This document shows positions 24,541-32,844 of a DNA stretch of 35,299 nt, one piece after another. A model generated the notes under the pieces. That model did not search any database. It was not told the origin of the DNA and saw only the letters and a list, made by a program, of their open reading frames with translations. Position numbers and translations under genes: made by a program. The stretch's first letter is position 1. Every line of letters begins with the position of its first letter. Origin of the DNA: Planctomycetota bacterium (lineage in GTDB: Bacteria > Planctomycetota > JAJSAM01); NCBI GenBank assembly GCA_025459285.1, contig JALOQY010000020.1:1-35299 (forward strand), in the 5' to 3' direction.

Positions 24541-25956
24541 GTGCGCGGAGAGCCCGACATCTCGGTCATCGTGGCCTGCTTCGACGAGGAGGAAGCGCTG
24601 CCGTCCCTCTTCGCGGAGCTCGAACGTGTCGCGGCCGAGGCGGCGGCGCGGGGCCTCGGGATGGAGACGGTGTTCGTGGACGACGGCTCGGGGGACCGCA
24701 CGGGGGCGCTGCTCGCCGAGCATGCCGCGGCCGGGCCGTGCCGTACGGTCGTGGTCCATGACCGGAACCGCGGCTTCGGGGCGGCGATGCGGAGCGGACT
24801 CGCGGCGGCCCGCGGCCGGGTCCTCGTGGTGTACGACGCCGACGCGACCTATCCGGCGGGCGACATCCTGCGCCTCTCGGCGGCGCTCGAGACCGCGGAC
24901 GTGGCGGGGGCCAGTCCCTTCGCGGAGGGGGGCTCGGCCATGGCGGGCCCGGTCCGCCGGGCGATGTCCCGGGGCGCGGCGGCGCTCTACCGGCTCGCGC
25001 TGCGGGGGCGGGGGCGCGGTCTTTCGGCCTTCACGTGCGCCTTCCGGGCGTATCGCCGTGAGGCGCTCGGGAAGATGGAGTTCCGTGCCGACGGCTTCCT
25101 CGCGGCGGCGGAGGTCCTCTGCCTCCTCCTCGTCGCGGGCGCGCGGACCGTGGAGGTGCCGTCGCGCCTTTCCACGCGGCTCCACGGAAGGTCCAAGATG
25201 AGGGCCTTCCGGGCCGGCCTCGCGCACCTTCGTCTCCTCAGGGACGTGTGCCTGAGACGGGGGCGCTTCCGCCCGCCGTCGGCCCCGCGCCGGCCGTGGG
25301 GTCGGCCGGCCGCGGGGCCCGCGGACCGTGCTTCGTGGAACGCGGACCTCAACCGGAAGCACCCGATGGCGCGGATCGAGACGCACGGGAACCCGCTCGT
25401 GCGCGCCGCCGAGGAGCGGCGCCGGCAGGGGGTTCTCGCCCTCCTCGGCGGCGCGCGGGGGCAGCGGATACTCGACGTGGGGGCGGAGCGGGGGCTCGTG
25501 GCGCGCCGGATCCGCGCCGCCGGCGGAGAGCCCGTGCTCCTCGACGTGGACGCGGCGGTGCTCTCTCCCGGCGACTCCGTGGCCGGGGAGGCCGAGCGCC
25601 TGCCCTTCGCCGGACGGAGCTTTCCGGCCGTGCTGCTCTCGGAGGTGCTCGAGCACTGCCCCGACCCCGCGGCGGCGCTGCGGGAGGCGCTCCGCGTGGC
25701 GGCGCCGGACGGACGGGTGGTCCTCTCGGTCCCCGACGACGGCCTGGTCGTCGGGGCCAAGCGGTTGCTGCGGGGGGTCGGGCTCGGCCGCCTCTTCCGG
25801 GGACTGCCGGAGGGGACGCCGCCCGGCCACCTGCACCGATTCACGCGCGACGGACTCCGGGATCTGCTGGAGGGAGTCGCGCGGCTGCGGCGGCTCGTCC
25901 GCGACGTGCCCTCGGCGGCCTTTCTCGCCGTCGTATCGCGGCGGGAGGAGGTCTGA
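24541..25956 (+). CDS. Glycosyltransferase family 2 fused to a class I SAM-dependent methyltransferase
   Basis: GTG 24541: ISVIVACFDEEEALPSLFAEL, VFVDDGSGDRTG, VVYDADATYP; then RILDVGAERGLVARRIRAAGGEPVLLDVD, LLSEVLEHCPDPAAALREALRVAAPDGRVVLSVP. One uninterrupted frame. Confidence 0.85.
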   Translation: MRGEPDISVIVACFDEEEALPSLFAELERVAAEAAARGLGMETVFVDDGSGDRTGALLAEHAAAGPCRTVVVHDRNRGFGAAMRSGLAAARGRVLVVYDADATYPAGDILRLSAALETADVAGASPFAEGGSAMAGPVRRAMSRGAAALYRLALRGRGRGLSAFTCAFRAYRREALGKMEFRADGFLAAAEVLCLLLVAGARTVEVPSRLSTRLHGRSKMRAFRAGLAHLRLLRDVCLRRGRFRPPSAPRRPWGRPAAGPADRASWNADLNRKHPMARIETHGNPLVRAAEERRRQGVLALLGGARGQRILDVGAERGLVARRIRAAGGEPVLLDVDAAVLSPGDSVAGEAERLPFAGRSFPAVLLSEVLEHCPDPAAALREALRVAAPDGRVVLSVPDDGLVVGAKRLLRGVGLGRLFRGLPEGTPPGHLHRFTRDGLRDLLEGVARLRRLVRDVPSAAFLAVVSRREEV

Positions 25957-27798
25957 GTGTGCGGCATCGCCGGGATCCTCGCCGACCGCGGGCGGCCGCC
26001 GCCGGAGCCGGATCGCGTCCGGGCGGCCCTGCGGGCGATGGCCCACCGGGGGCCGGACGGGGCGGGGGTCGTGGCGCGCGGACCGGCGGTCCTCGGCAAC
26101 TGCCGGCTCGCGATCGTGGATCCGGCGAACGGCGCGCAGCCCATGGAGGAGGGGCCGGGCGGCGCGGTCCTGACGCAGAACGGCGAGATCCACGACCACG
26201 TGGAGCGGCGGCGGGAACTCGAAGCGCGGGGCGAGGTCTTCCGCACGAATTCGGACACGGAGGTCCTTCTCAAGCTCCTCGCCCGGTACGGCCCCCCGGC
26301 GCTCGCCGATGTGACGGGGATGTTCGCGTTCGCGTTCTTCCGGCCGGGGACCGGCGAGCTGCTCCTCGGACGGGACGCCTTCGGGGTGAAGCCGCTCCTC
26401 GTGGCGCGGGACGCGGAGCGGGGGGAGACGCTGTTCGCCTCGGAGGTCGCGGGGCTCGTGGCGCTCGGCCATCGCCCTCGGCTCGACTTGGAGGCCCTCG
26501 CGGAGCGCCTGGCCTTCAACTTCCCGCTCGGGGACCGGACGCTTCTCGCCGGGGTGCGGACCGTTCCGCCGGGCCGGTGTCTCCACCTCGCGGGCGACGG
26601 GAGATGCTCGGAGACGATCTTCTCCCGGGTCGTCTTCCGGGACGACGGGGACCGGGCGGAGGAGGACTTCGCGGAGGAGCTGCGGGGCGAGATCGTCCGG
26701 TCGGTGCGCCTCTCGCTCCGGGCCGACGCGCCGCTCGGGGTGACGCTGTCCGGTGGTCTCGATTCGGGCCTCGTCGGGGGCGTCGCCGTCCGGGAAGGAG
26801 GCCGGCCCCTCCCGGCCTTCACGGGTTACTTCGACGAGGGGCCGGAGTTCGACGAGAGGGTCCACGCGCGCCGGGCGGCGGCGGAGGCGGACCTTCGCCT
26901 CGTGGAGGTCCCGGTCCGGCCCGATGACCTCCTCGCTCGGATCCGGGACCTCGCCGTGGCGCTGGAGGGCCCGATCGCGGGGCCGGGAACGCTGCCCCAG
27001 CTCCTCACGGCGTCGCGGGCGGCAAGGGACGTGCGCGTGCTGCTGACCGGGCAGGGGGCCGACGAGCTGTTCGGGGGCTATGCGCGGCATCGGCTGGTCC
27101 TGCTCGCTCTCGCGGGCCGGCTCGACCCGGAGCGGCTCCCCGCGGACCTCGCCGGCTATCGTCCGCTGGCCCGGCGGCTCGCCGGGTTCGCGCCAGGGGC
27201 CGATGTCGCCGACCTCTTCTTCCGGCTGGTCTTCCGCGGCGACGGGGTCGAAGGGCTGCTCGGGCCGGCCTTCGGCGGGATCTTCCGGCGATACGACGCG
27301 CGCGCGGCCTTCGAGGGCGCCTTCGCGAGGGAGGACGGGGACCCGTTCCGGCGGATGGCCTCCTTCGAGCGGCGCACCCTCCTGCCGGCGCTCCTGCACG
27401 GCGAGGACCGGGTGTCCATGCGGTGCTCGGTGGAATCCCGCGTCCCGCTGCTCTCCCCGGCGATCGTCTCGCTCGCCGCGCGCATCCCCTCCCGCTTCAC
27501 GTGCACGGCGGACGAAGGGAAGCGGATCCTCCGGCGCGCGGCCGAGGGGATCGCGCCACCTTCCGCGGTGGCGCGCCGGGACAAGATGGGCTTCCCGGTA
27601 CCGCTCGGGAAATGGGCGGCGGGACCGCTCGGCGCGGCCCTCGAGGCGCGGCTGGCCGGCGGGCCGCTCGTTCCCCTCGGGATCCTCGCGCCGGACGGTC
27701 CCGGGCGCATCGTGGCGGGGGCCGGCGGTCACGGCCGCCACCTGTGGTTCTTCCTCCTCCTCTCCGAGTGGCTCGACGCCGCGGGCGTCAGACCGTGA
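25957..27798 (+). CDS. asnB: Asparagine synthase (glutamine-hydrolysing)-like, AsnB family
   Basis: GTG directly after the preceding TGA; MCGIAGIL (Cys2 nucleophile), AMAHRGPDGAGV, LTLSGGLDSGLV, TGQGADELFGGYARHR. Confidence 0.93.
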   Translation: MCGIAGILADRGRPPPEPDRVRAALRAMAHRGPDGAGVVARGPAVLGNCRLAIVDPANGAQPMEEGPGGAVLTQNGEIHDHVERRRELEARGEVFRTNSDTEVLLKLLARYGPPALADVTGMFAFAFFRPGTGELLLGRDAFGVKPLLVARDAERGETLFASEVAGLVALGHRPRLDLEALAERLAFNFPLGDRTLLAGVRTVPPGRCLHLAGDGRCSETIFSRVVFRDDGDRAEEDFAEELRGEIVRSVRLSLRADAPLGVTLSGGLDSGLVGGVAVREGGRPLPAFTGYFDEGPEFDERVHARRAAAEADLRLVEVPVRPDDLLARIRDLAVALEGPIAGPGTLPQLLTASRAARDVRVLLTGQGADELFGGYARHRLVLLALAGRLDPERLPADLAGYRPLARRLAGFAPGADVADLFFRLVFRGDGVEGLLGPAFGGIFRRYDARAAFEGAFAREDGDPFRRMASFERRTLLPALLHGEDRVSMRCSVESRVPLLSPAIVSLAARIPSRFTCTADEGKRILRRAAEGIAPPSAVARRDKMGFPVPLGKWAAGPLGAALEARLAGGPLVPLGILAPDGPGRIVAGAGGHGRHLWFFLLLSEWLDAAGVRP

Positions 27799-27826
27799 CG
27801 GGACGGATACCGAGGCGTGGCGATCT

Positions 27827-28405
27827 ATGAGGGCTATGCGAGTGGACGGAACGCGTGGACGATCGGGATGGCTCGCGGCGGCGGGGGTGCTCGTCGTCGC
27901 CTTCGCCGTCTACATCCCCACCTTCGGGGCGGGGTTCCTGGCCTACGACGACTACGAGACGGTGGTGGACGCGCCGCGGCGGTCCTTCTCCGAAATCTGG
28001 ACCGGAGTCACGTTCAAGACCTGGCTCCCGGTGACCTTCTCGAGTCTGCGGATCGACATGGCCCTGTTCGGCACGGAGAACGCCGCGGGCTACCGGATCG
28101 TGAACGCCCTGCTCCATGGACTCAACGCCCTGATCGTCCTCCTGCTCGCGCGCCGGCTTCTCGGGTCCGGCCTCTTCGCCTTCGGGGCCGCGCTGCTCTT
28201 CGCGCTCCACCCCGCGGCGACGGAATCGGTGGCGTGGGTCTCCGAGCGGAAGGGGCTCCTCGCGTTCCTCTTGGATCTCCCGGATCGCGCTTTCCACCGC
28301 GCTGCTCGCCCTCGCCCTGCTGTCGAAGGGGAGCGCGCTGGCCGTGCCGCTGCTCATCGCGGTGCTCCTCGTCGCGAAGGTCGCTCCGGGCCTGCGATTT
28401 CGTGA
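27827..28405 (+). CDS. N-terminal fragment of a TMTC/DUF1736-like membrane protein; frame probably lost near 28270-28290
   Basis: AFAVYIPTFGAGFLAYDDYETVVDAP, NALLHGLNALIVLLLARRLLG, LLFALHPAATESVAWVSERKGLLAFLL, then non-family sequence (DLPDRAFHRAARPRPAVEG) to the stop. Confidence 0.7.
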   Translation: MRAMRVDGTRGRSGWLAAAGVLVVAFAVYIPTFGAGFLAYDDYETVVDAPRRSFSEIWTGVTFKTWLPVTFSSLRIDMALFGTENAAGYRIVNALLHGLNALIVLLLARRLLGSGLFAFGAALLFALHPAATESVAWVSERKGLLAFLLDLPDRAFHRAARPRPAVEGERAGRAAAHRGAPRREGRSGPAIS

Positions 28406-31400
28406 TCTGGCCGCCCCCGCGGTCTGCGCCGGGGTCCTCACCGCCGTCCACTACGCCGTGGCGCTCGCGGAGGGGCCGGCGCGGGGGGCGGGAGGTCCTG
28501 AGGTGCTGCCGCTCCTCGCGACCGACGTCGTGGTCCTCGGGCGCTACCTCCGGCTCCTCTACTTCCCGCTGTGGGGCCAGAGCCTCGTCCCGGACGTCGC
28601 GGTCCGGGATGGCCTTTCGCTCGCGCGCCTGCTGCCGGCGCTGGTCGTCGTCGCGGCGGCGGCGGCGGCCCTCGCCGTCTCCTTCCGGCGGGACCGGCGC
28701 GTCTTCGCCGGTCTCGCGATGGCGCTCCTCGCGCTCGCGCCGTTCAACAACCTGTTCCCGCGCACGGACGTGCTGTTCGCCGAGCGCTACCTCTACTTTT
28801 CGCTCCTCGGAGCGGCGCTGGCGCTCGCGGCGCTCGCCGCGCGGTTCGGGTCCGCGGGCCGCGCGGGACTCGGCGTGGCGGCTGCGGGCTTCCTCGTGCT
28901 GACCCTCGCGCGAAACGGTGTCTGGGCCGACGAGGTTTCGGTCTTCCGGGACGCCGCGGCGAAGGCCGGGGACTCCTGGCTCGCGCCGATGAAGCTCGGC
29001 GATGCCCTGAAGATGCGGGCGGCGTCCGGCGAAGTGACGGATCCCGGGGAGTTGCGGGGTCTGCTCGCGGAGGCGGCGGGGGAGTTCCGGCGGGCGCTGC
29101 CCCGCGCCGGGACGCCTCAGGAGGAGATCCGCTCGCGGGTCGACCTGGCCGGCGCGCTCCTCGTTTCGGGCGAGCGGCCGGAGGAGGTGCTCGCGGCCCT
29201 CGACCCCGCGCTCCCGATCCTCTCGCGGCTGCCCGCGGAGGCGACGGGTCCGCTCACGCTGGAGGTGATGCAGAACCGCGGGGCGGCGCTCCTCATGCTG
29301 GGGCGGGCGGAGGAGGCCGCGGAGGCCTACCGGCAGGCGGCGGCCGCGGCGCCCGGTTCGGGTGGTCCGCTCGCGGGCCTCGCGGCGGCGCTGGCGCGCG
29401 GGGGCGACCTCGCGGGGGCGGTGGCCGCCGGCCGGGAGGCGGTCAAGGCCGATCCGGCGGCCGAGGGGGCGGCGGTGGCGCTGGCCGAAGCGCTCATCCT
29501 CTCGGGGGAGGAGACGGAGGCGCGGGCCGTGCTCGCCGCCCACGTGGCGCGCGCCGGCGGAGCGACGCGGGCGCGGACCCTTCTCGGGCAGTTGAGCCTC
29601 GCGGTCGGCCGGCCCCGGGAGGCGAAACGGGAGTTCGCCGAGGTGCTGCGGGCGGCTCCCGGTCACCCGGATGCGCGGCGGGGCAGCGCGGAGGCGGACC
29701 TCATGCTGGCGCGGGGCGCGCTGGCGCGCGGCGCGCGCGACGAGGCGCGTTCGCTCGCGGAGTCGGCGGTGACGGCCGATCCGGAATGCGCGGGGGCGAT
29801 CGCGTTCCTCGCCGGCCTCGTCGACGACGCGGAGCGCGCGGAGCAGCTGCTGTCCTTCGCGGCGACGCTTCCGGGCGGGGAGGGGGCCCGGGACACGCTG
29901 TCGGCGCACCGGCTTGCCGCGGGGGTCCCGCGTCTTCGTGCCGGGGACGCGGCGGGTGCCGCACAGGACGCGGTCCGGGCGCTCCGGGCGGCGCCGGCGC
30001 GCCTCGACGGCGGGCTCCTCGAAGGGCTGACCGGGGACCTGCTCGCCGACTTGCGGTCCTTCGCCGCCGGGCCGGGCGCGATCGGCCGCGAGGGGCTGCT
30101 GGCCGGCCTCGTCGCCCTGTCCGGCGGGGACGCGGCGCTCGCCGAGGAGCAGCTCGGCGGGGCGCTGAAGGCGGCGGTCGACGCCGGCGGCGGGCCGGCG
30201 GTCCGCCTCGTGCTGCTCCTGCGGGGCCGGGGCCGCGCGGCGGCGGGGGACCTGGAGGGGGCGGAGGCGGACCTCTCGTTCGCCATGGAGCGGGACGCCT
30301 CCGACTGGCTGGCGCCGCTGCTCCTCTCCGAGGCGCGGAGCCGGCGGGCGGGGGGGGCGCTCTCGCGGGGAGAGTCCGCGGACGTCTTCCTCGATGGCGC
30401 GGTGTCGGCGGCGGAGGCCGCGGCGGCGCGGGCTCCGGAGCGGCTCGAGCCGCTGCTGCGGCTGGGCGAGGCGCACTTCGCGGCGGGGCGTTCGATCGAC
30501 GCCCTGCGGGCGTTCTCGCGGGCGAAGGAGGGGTGGCCGGACCGCTCCGAGCCGCGCCTCGACCTTGCCGCCGTCTACAAGGCGCACTTCGTCGCCTCCG
30601 AGGACCGGGAAGCCCTGCGGGGGGCGCTGGAGGAGGTGACGGAGGCCCTCCGGCTCGAACCGGGGAATGCCCGGGCGCGGGCCGCGCTGGGGGAGGTCCT
30701 GCTCCTGTCGGGCCAGGCGAAGCGGGCGGCCATGGAGTTGTCGCGGGCGGTGGCGGAGGACCCGACGCTGGTCGAGGCGCGGGAGACGCTGGCCGGGCTC
30801 TACGTCCACAGTGGGCGTTCCCAGCTGGAGCAGGGCGGGCCGGAGGCCGCGGCGAAGGCGGCGGAGTCGGCCCAGCTCGCGCTGGCCCTCGGAGCCCGTG
30901 GCGCCGGTCCCCATCTGCTCCTCATGGACGCGCGGCGGGCGGAGCGGGACTTCGCGCGGGCGCTCGAGAGCCTCGCGGAGGCGAAGGCGCGGGAGCCGGA
31001 CTCCGAGGAGGTGAAGGACGGGGCGGCCCGCTACCACCGGGATCTCGGGTACGCCTTCCTGCTCACGCGGCAGGAGGCGAAGGCGATGGCGGAGTTCAGG
31101 AAGGCGGTGGAGTCGGGTTCGAAGAACACCGATCTCGCGCCGGTGCGGCGGCTGCTCGGGATGGAGGAGGGCGGACCGGAGGGCGAGTCGCCCGATCCGG
31201 AAGTCGTGGCCATCCTCCGGGAGCGGACGGAGACGGCGCGCCGCCATTTCGAGGAGTCCGGGCGCCTGCTCGCGGCGGGGGACCTCGAGGGGGCGGAGCG
31301 GGAGATCCGGGCGTCGCTGGAGGCGCGCCGCACGGGCGAGGGGTTGTGCCGGCTCGGGGAGATCCAGCTCGCGGCTCGGCGGGAGGAGGAGGCGATCCGG

Positions 31401-31613
31401 TCCTTCCGGCTTTCGGCGGAGGTGAAGCCGGGGCTTGCCGCGGCGCACCTCGCGCTGGGCCACGCGCACTATCGGCGGGGGGAGATGGCGGAGGCGGTGG
31501 AGGCTTTCGAGCGCTGGCTCTCGACGGCGGGCGAAGGCGTGTCGGAGGAGGCGCGGGAGGCGATCCGGGCGCGGGTGACGGAGATGCGCGGGAAGCTGGA
31601 CGCGGGGAAGTGA
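28344..31613 (+). CDS. C-terminal part of the same TMTC-like membrane protein with a long TPR region
   Basis: Same frame already encodes RIALSTALLALALLSKGSALAVPLLIAVLL upstream of GTG 28344; FNNLFPRTDVLFAERYLYFSLLGAALALAAL; then about 900 aa of TPR-like repeats. Confidence 0.82.
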   Translation: MPLLIAVLLVAKVAPGLRFRDLAAPAVCAGVLTAVHYAVALAEGPARGAGGPEVLPLLATDVVVLGRYLRLLYFPLWGQSLVPDVAVRDGLSLARLLPALVVVAAAAAALAVSFRRDRRVFAGLAMALLALAPFNNLFPRTDVLFAERYLYFSLLGAALALAALAARFGSAGRAGLGVAAAGFLVLTLARNGVWADEVSVFRDAAAKAGDSWLAPMKLGDALKMRAASGEVTDPGELRGLLAEAAGEFRRALPRAGTPQEEIRSRVDLAGALLVSGERPEEVLAALDPALPILSRLPAEATGPLTLEVMQNRGAALLMLGRAEEAAEAYRQAAAAAPGSGGPLAGLAAALARGGDLAGAVAAGREAVKADPAAEGAAVALAEALILSGEETEARAVLAAHVARAGGATRARTLLGQLSLAVGRPREAKREFAEVLRAAPGHPDARRGSAEADLMLARGALARGARDEARSLAESAVTADPECAGAIAFLAGLVDDAERAEQLLSFAATLPGGEGARDTLSAHRLAAGVPRLRAGDAAGAAQDAVRALRAAPARLDGGLLEGLTGDLLADLRSFAAGPGAIGREGLLAGLVALSGGDAALAEEQLGGALKAAVDAGGGPAVRLVLLLRGRGRAAAGDLEGAEADLSFAMERDASDWLAPLLLSEARSRRAGGALSRGESADVFLDGAVSAAEAAAARAPERLEPLLRLGEAHFAAGRSIDALRAFSRAKEGWPDRSEPRLDLAAVYKAHFVASEDREALRGALEEVTEALRLEPGNARARAALGEVLLLSGQAKRAAMELSRAVAEDPTLVEARETLAGLYVHSGRSQLEQGGPEAAAKAAESAQLALALGARGAGPHLLLMDARRAERDFARALESLAEAKAREPDSEEVKDGAARYHRDLGYAFLLTRQEAKAMAEFRKAVESGSKNTDLAPVRRLLGMEEGGPEGESPDPEVVAILRERTETARRHFEESGRLLAAGDLEGAEREIRASLEARRTGEGLCRLGEIQLAARREEEAIRSFRLSAEVKPGLAAAHLALGHAHYRRGEMAEAVEAFERWLSTAGEGVSEEAREAIRARVTEMRGKLDAGK

Positions 31614-31692
31614 CCGGCAAGCGCGCCGCCAGGCACAGAAGGTCGGGTGTCGTCGGGAACTCCCCGTACCCGCCCTGCGGACAACCGATAAG

Positions 31693-31721
31693 TTGACCCG
31701 CCGCCCCCCGCCGTGTCACTC
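31693..31721 (+). promoter_or_regulatory. Weak promoter candidate upstream of tRNA-Val
   Basis: TTGACC at 31693-31698; poor -10 (TCACTC) 17 nt downstream. Confidence 0.25.
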
Positions 31722-31739
31722 TACCGCACTCCGAACCGT

Positions 31740-31814
31740 GGGCCGTTAGCTCAGAGGAAGAGCGCCATCCTCACACGGTGGAAGTCGTAGGTTCAAGTCC
31801 TACACGGCCCACCA
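31740..31814 (+). tRNA. tRNA-Val (anticodon CAC), CCA encoded
   Basis: Manual fold: acceptor GGGCCGT/ACGGCCC; D-arm GCTC-AGAGGAA-GAGC; anticodon arm CCATC-CTCACAC-GGTGG; T-arm GTAGG-TTCAAGT-CCTAC; ACCA end. Confidence 0.95.
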
Positions 31815-31821
31815 CCCCCGA
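31790..31821 (+). repeat. Direct repeat copy 1 (tRNA-Val 3' end plus 7 nt)
   Basis: GGTTCAAGTCCTACACGGCCCACCACCCCCGA, identical to 31966-31997. Confidence 0.95.
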
Positions 31822-31852
31822 AGTCTCTTGCCCCTACCGAGGTTCTGGCCCC

Positions 31853-31871
31853 GACTTGAACCTACGACTTC
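31853..31871 (-). repeat. 19-nt inverted copy of the tRNA-Val variable/T-arm region
   Basis: GACTTGAACCTACGACTTC is the exact reverse complement of 31781-31799. Confidence 0.95.
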
Positions 31872-31879
31872 TCGGGGAA

Positions 31880-31920
31880 GGAGGCGCGTCAGCGCCTCCG
31901 GTGGGGGCGCGAGCCCCCAC
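31880..31920. other. Two adjacent perfect 8-bp hairpins with tetraloops
   Basis: GGAGGCGC-GTCA-GCGCCTCC (31880-31899) and GTGGGGGC-GCGA-GCCCCCAC (31901-31920; GNRA loop on the + strand). Confidence 0.85.
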
Positions 31921-31965
31921 AGAACACCGCGCCCGCCGTGATGCCGCCGGAGGCGGAAGCGCGGC

Positions 31966-31997
31966 GGTTCAAGTCCTACACGGCCCACCACCCCCGA
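31966..31997 (+). repeat. Direct repeat copy 2: detached tRNA-Val 3' half
   Basis: 32/32 identical to 31790-31821, without the 5' half of a tRNA. Confidence 0.95.
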
Positions 31998-32463
31998 CCG
32001 AAACCTCCGGAGTCCCGTCCCTACGGTCGTTTCCACGCAGACTCGAGATGGCGCGCCGTTGCACCCTCCAATGGCCGATCCTGGCGTCTCCGGGCCATTG
32101 TGTGGACCTCCGTGTGACACATTTCTGTCACACTTCCGCGTGCTGCAGGCCCTCCGGTCGCGGTGGACGGCGTCGATACGCGGAAGGCTTCGTCATGGTC
32201 CGGCCTCGTTCGCCGCCGCGGCGATCTCGCGGTGGAGGCGGACCTCCGGGATCATCGACTCCCGGCAGTCTTCTGGGGAGTTCTCGACCTGTGGCTGGCG
32301 GGTCTGATGATCCCCGTGGAATGATCGGGCGGGCTCTTCGACGACCGGCGCCCGGATGACCGCACTTCCCGCGATCCAGGCTTCCGCGTCTTGAACCACC
32401 TCGCTCTTTGCCGGCGGGCCGGTCTATAATGGCGGCATTCCCCGTGCGGTGCAGAGGTGGGTC

Positions 32464-32844
32464 ATGCGCGCTCCCGTCCTTCTCGCCTCGGGCCTTCTCG
32501 CCGCCGGCGGCCTGCGGCTGCTGTTCGTTCCGAGGCCTGGCGGAATGGAGTCCGGTGCGCGTCCGGACGAACTGACCGGTCTGGCGTCCATCGACCCGCC
32601 GGCCCTGCCGGCCACCTCGACGGGGTTCGCAGTCCTCTTGGGCCGCGTCACCCGCGCGGGCGCGCCTCGCGCGGCGCTGGTGGAGGTGCGGCCGCTCCGG
32701 GATGTGTCGGGCTGCCGGACGGTCGCCGCCCGGCCGGCGGCCGACGCGATCGCGACAGGTAGGGACGGATCGTCAGCCGCTGTCAGGGCCCGGAGCGGGT
32801 CGGTGGCGCAAGCGCCAGGGCGGAGTCCGTGCGGAACCTCGTGA
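32464..32844 (+). CDS. Small exported protein with a possibly truncated carboxypeptidase-regulatory-like segment
   Basis: TATAAT at 32425-32430; N-terminus MRAPVLLASGLLAAGGLRLLF; FAVLLGRVTRAGAPRAALVEVRPL...AIATGRDGS then low-complexity tail. Confidence 0.4.
   Translation: MRAPVLLASGLLAAGGLRLLFVPRPGGMESGARPDELTGLASIDPPALPATSTGFAVLLGRVTRAGAPRAALVEVRPLRDVSGCRTVAARPAADAIATGRDGSSAAVRARSGSVAQAPGRSPCGTS

Noticed and set aside
24532-27741. Very long antisense ORF (1069 aa, minus strand)
   Set aside because: Opposite strand of clear GT2/methyltransferase/AsnB genes; low-complexity Arg/Pro/Glu-rich translation typical of a high-GC shadow frame.
25957-27798. AsnB-like gene as part of a lasso-peptide or similar RiPP cluster
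   Set aside because: No precursor peptide, B-type protease or RRE-like ORF seen nearby; GT2/methyltransferase and TMTC neighbours suggest glycan or amino-acid metabolism.
28122-31469. 1115-aa minus ORF and 1041-aa plus ORF (28571..31696) over the TPR gene
   Set aside because: Shadow frames of the TPR-coding region; Gly/Arg-rich with no recognisable motif.
32112-32133. CRP/FNR site interpretation of TGTGACACATTTCTGTCACA
   Set aside because: Half-sites TGTGA/TCACA are separated by 10 nt rather than the 6 nt of CRP, so only reported as an unexplained palindrome.
31778-32359. 193-aa ORF starting MEVVGSSPTRPTTP
   Set aside because: Starts inside tRNA-Val; VGSSPTRPTTP is a familiar spurious translation of a tRNA T-arm/CCA end.
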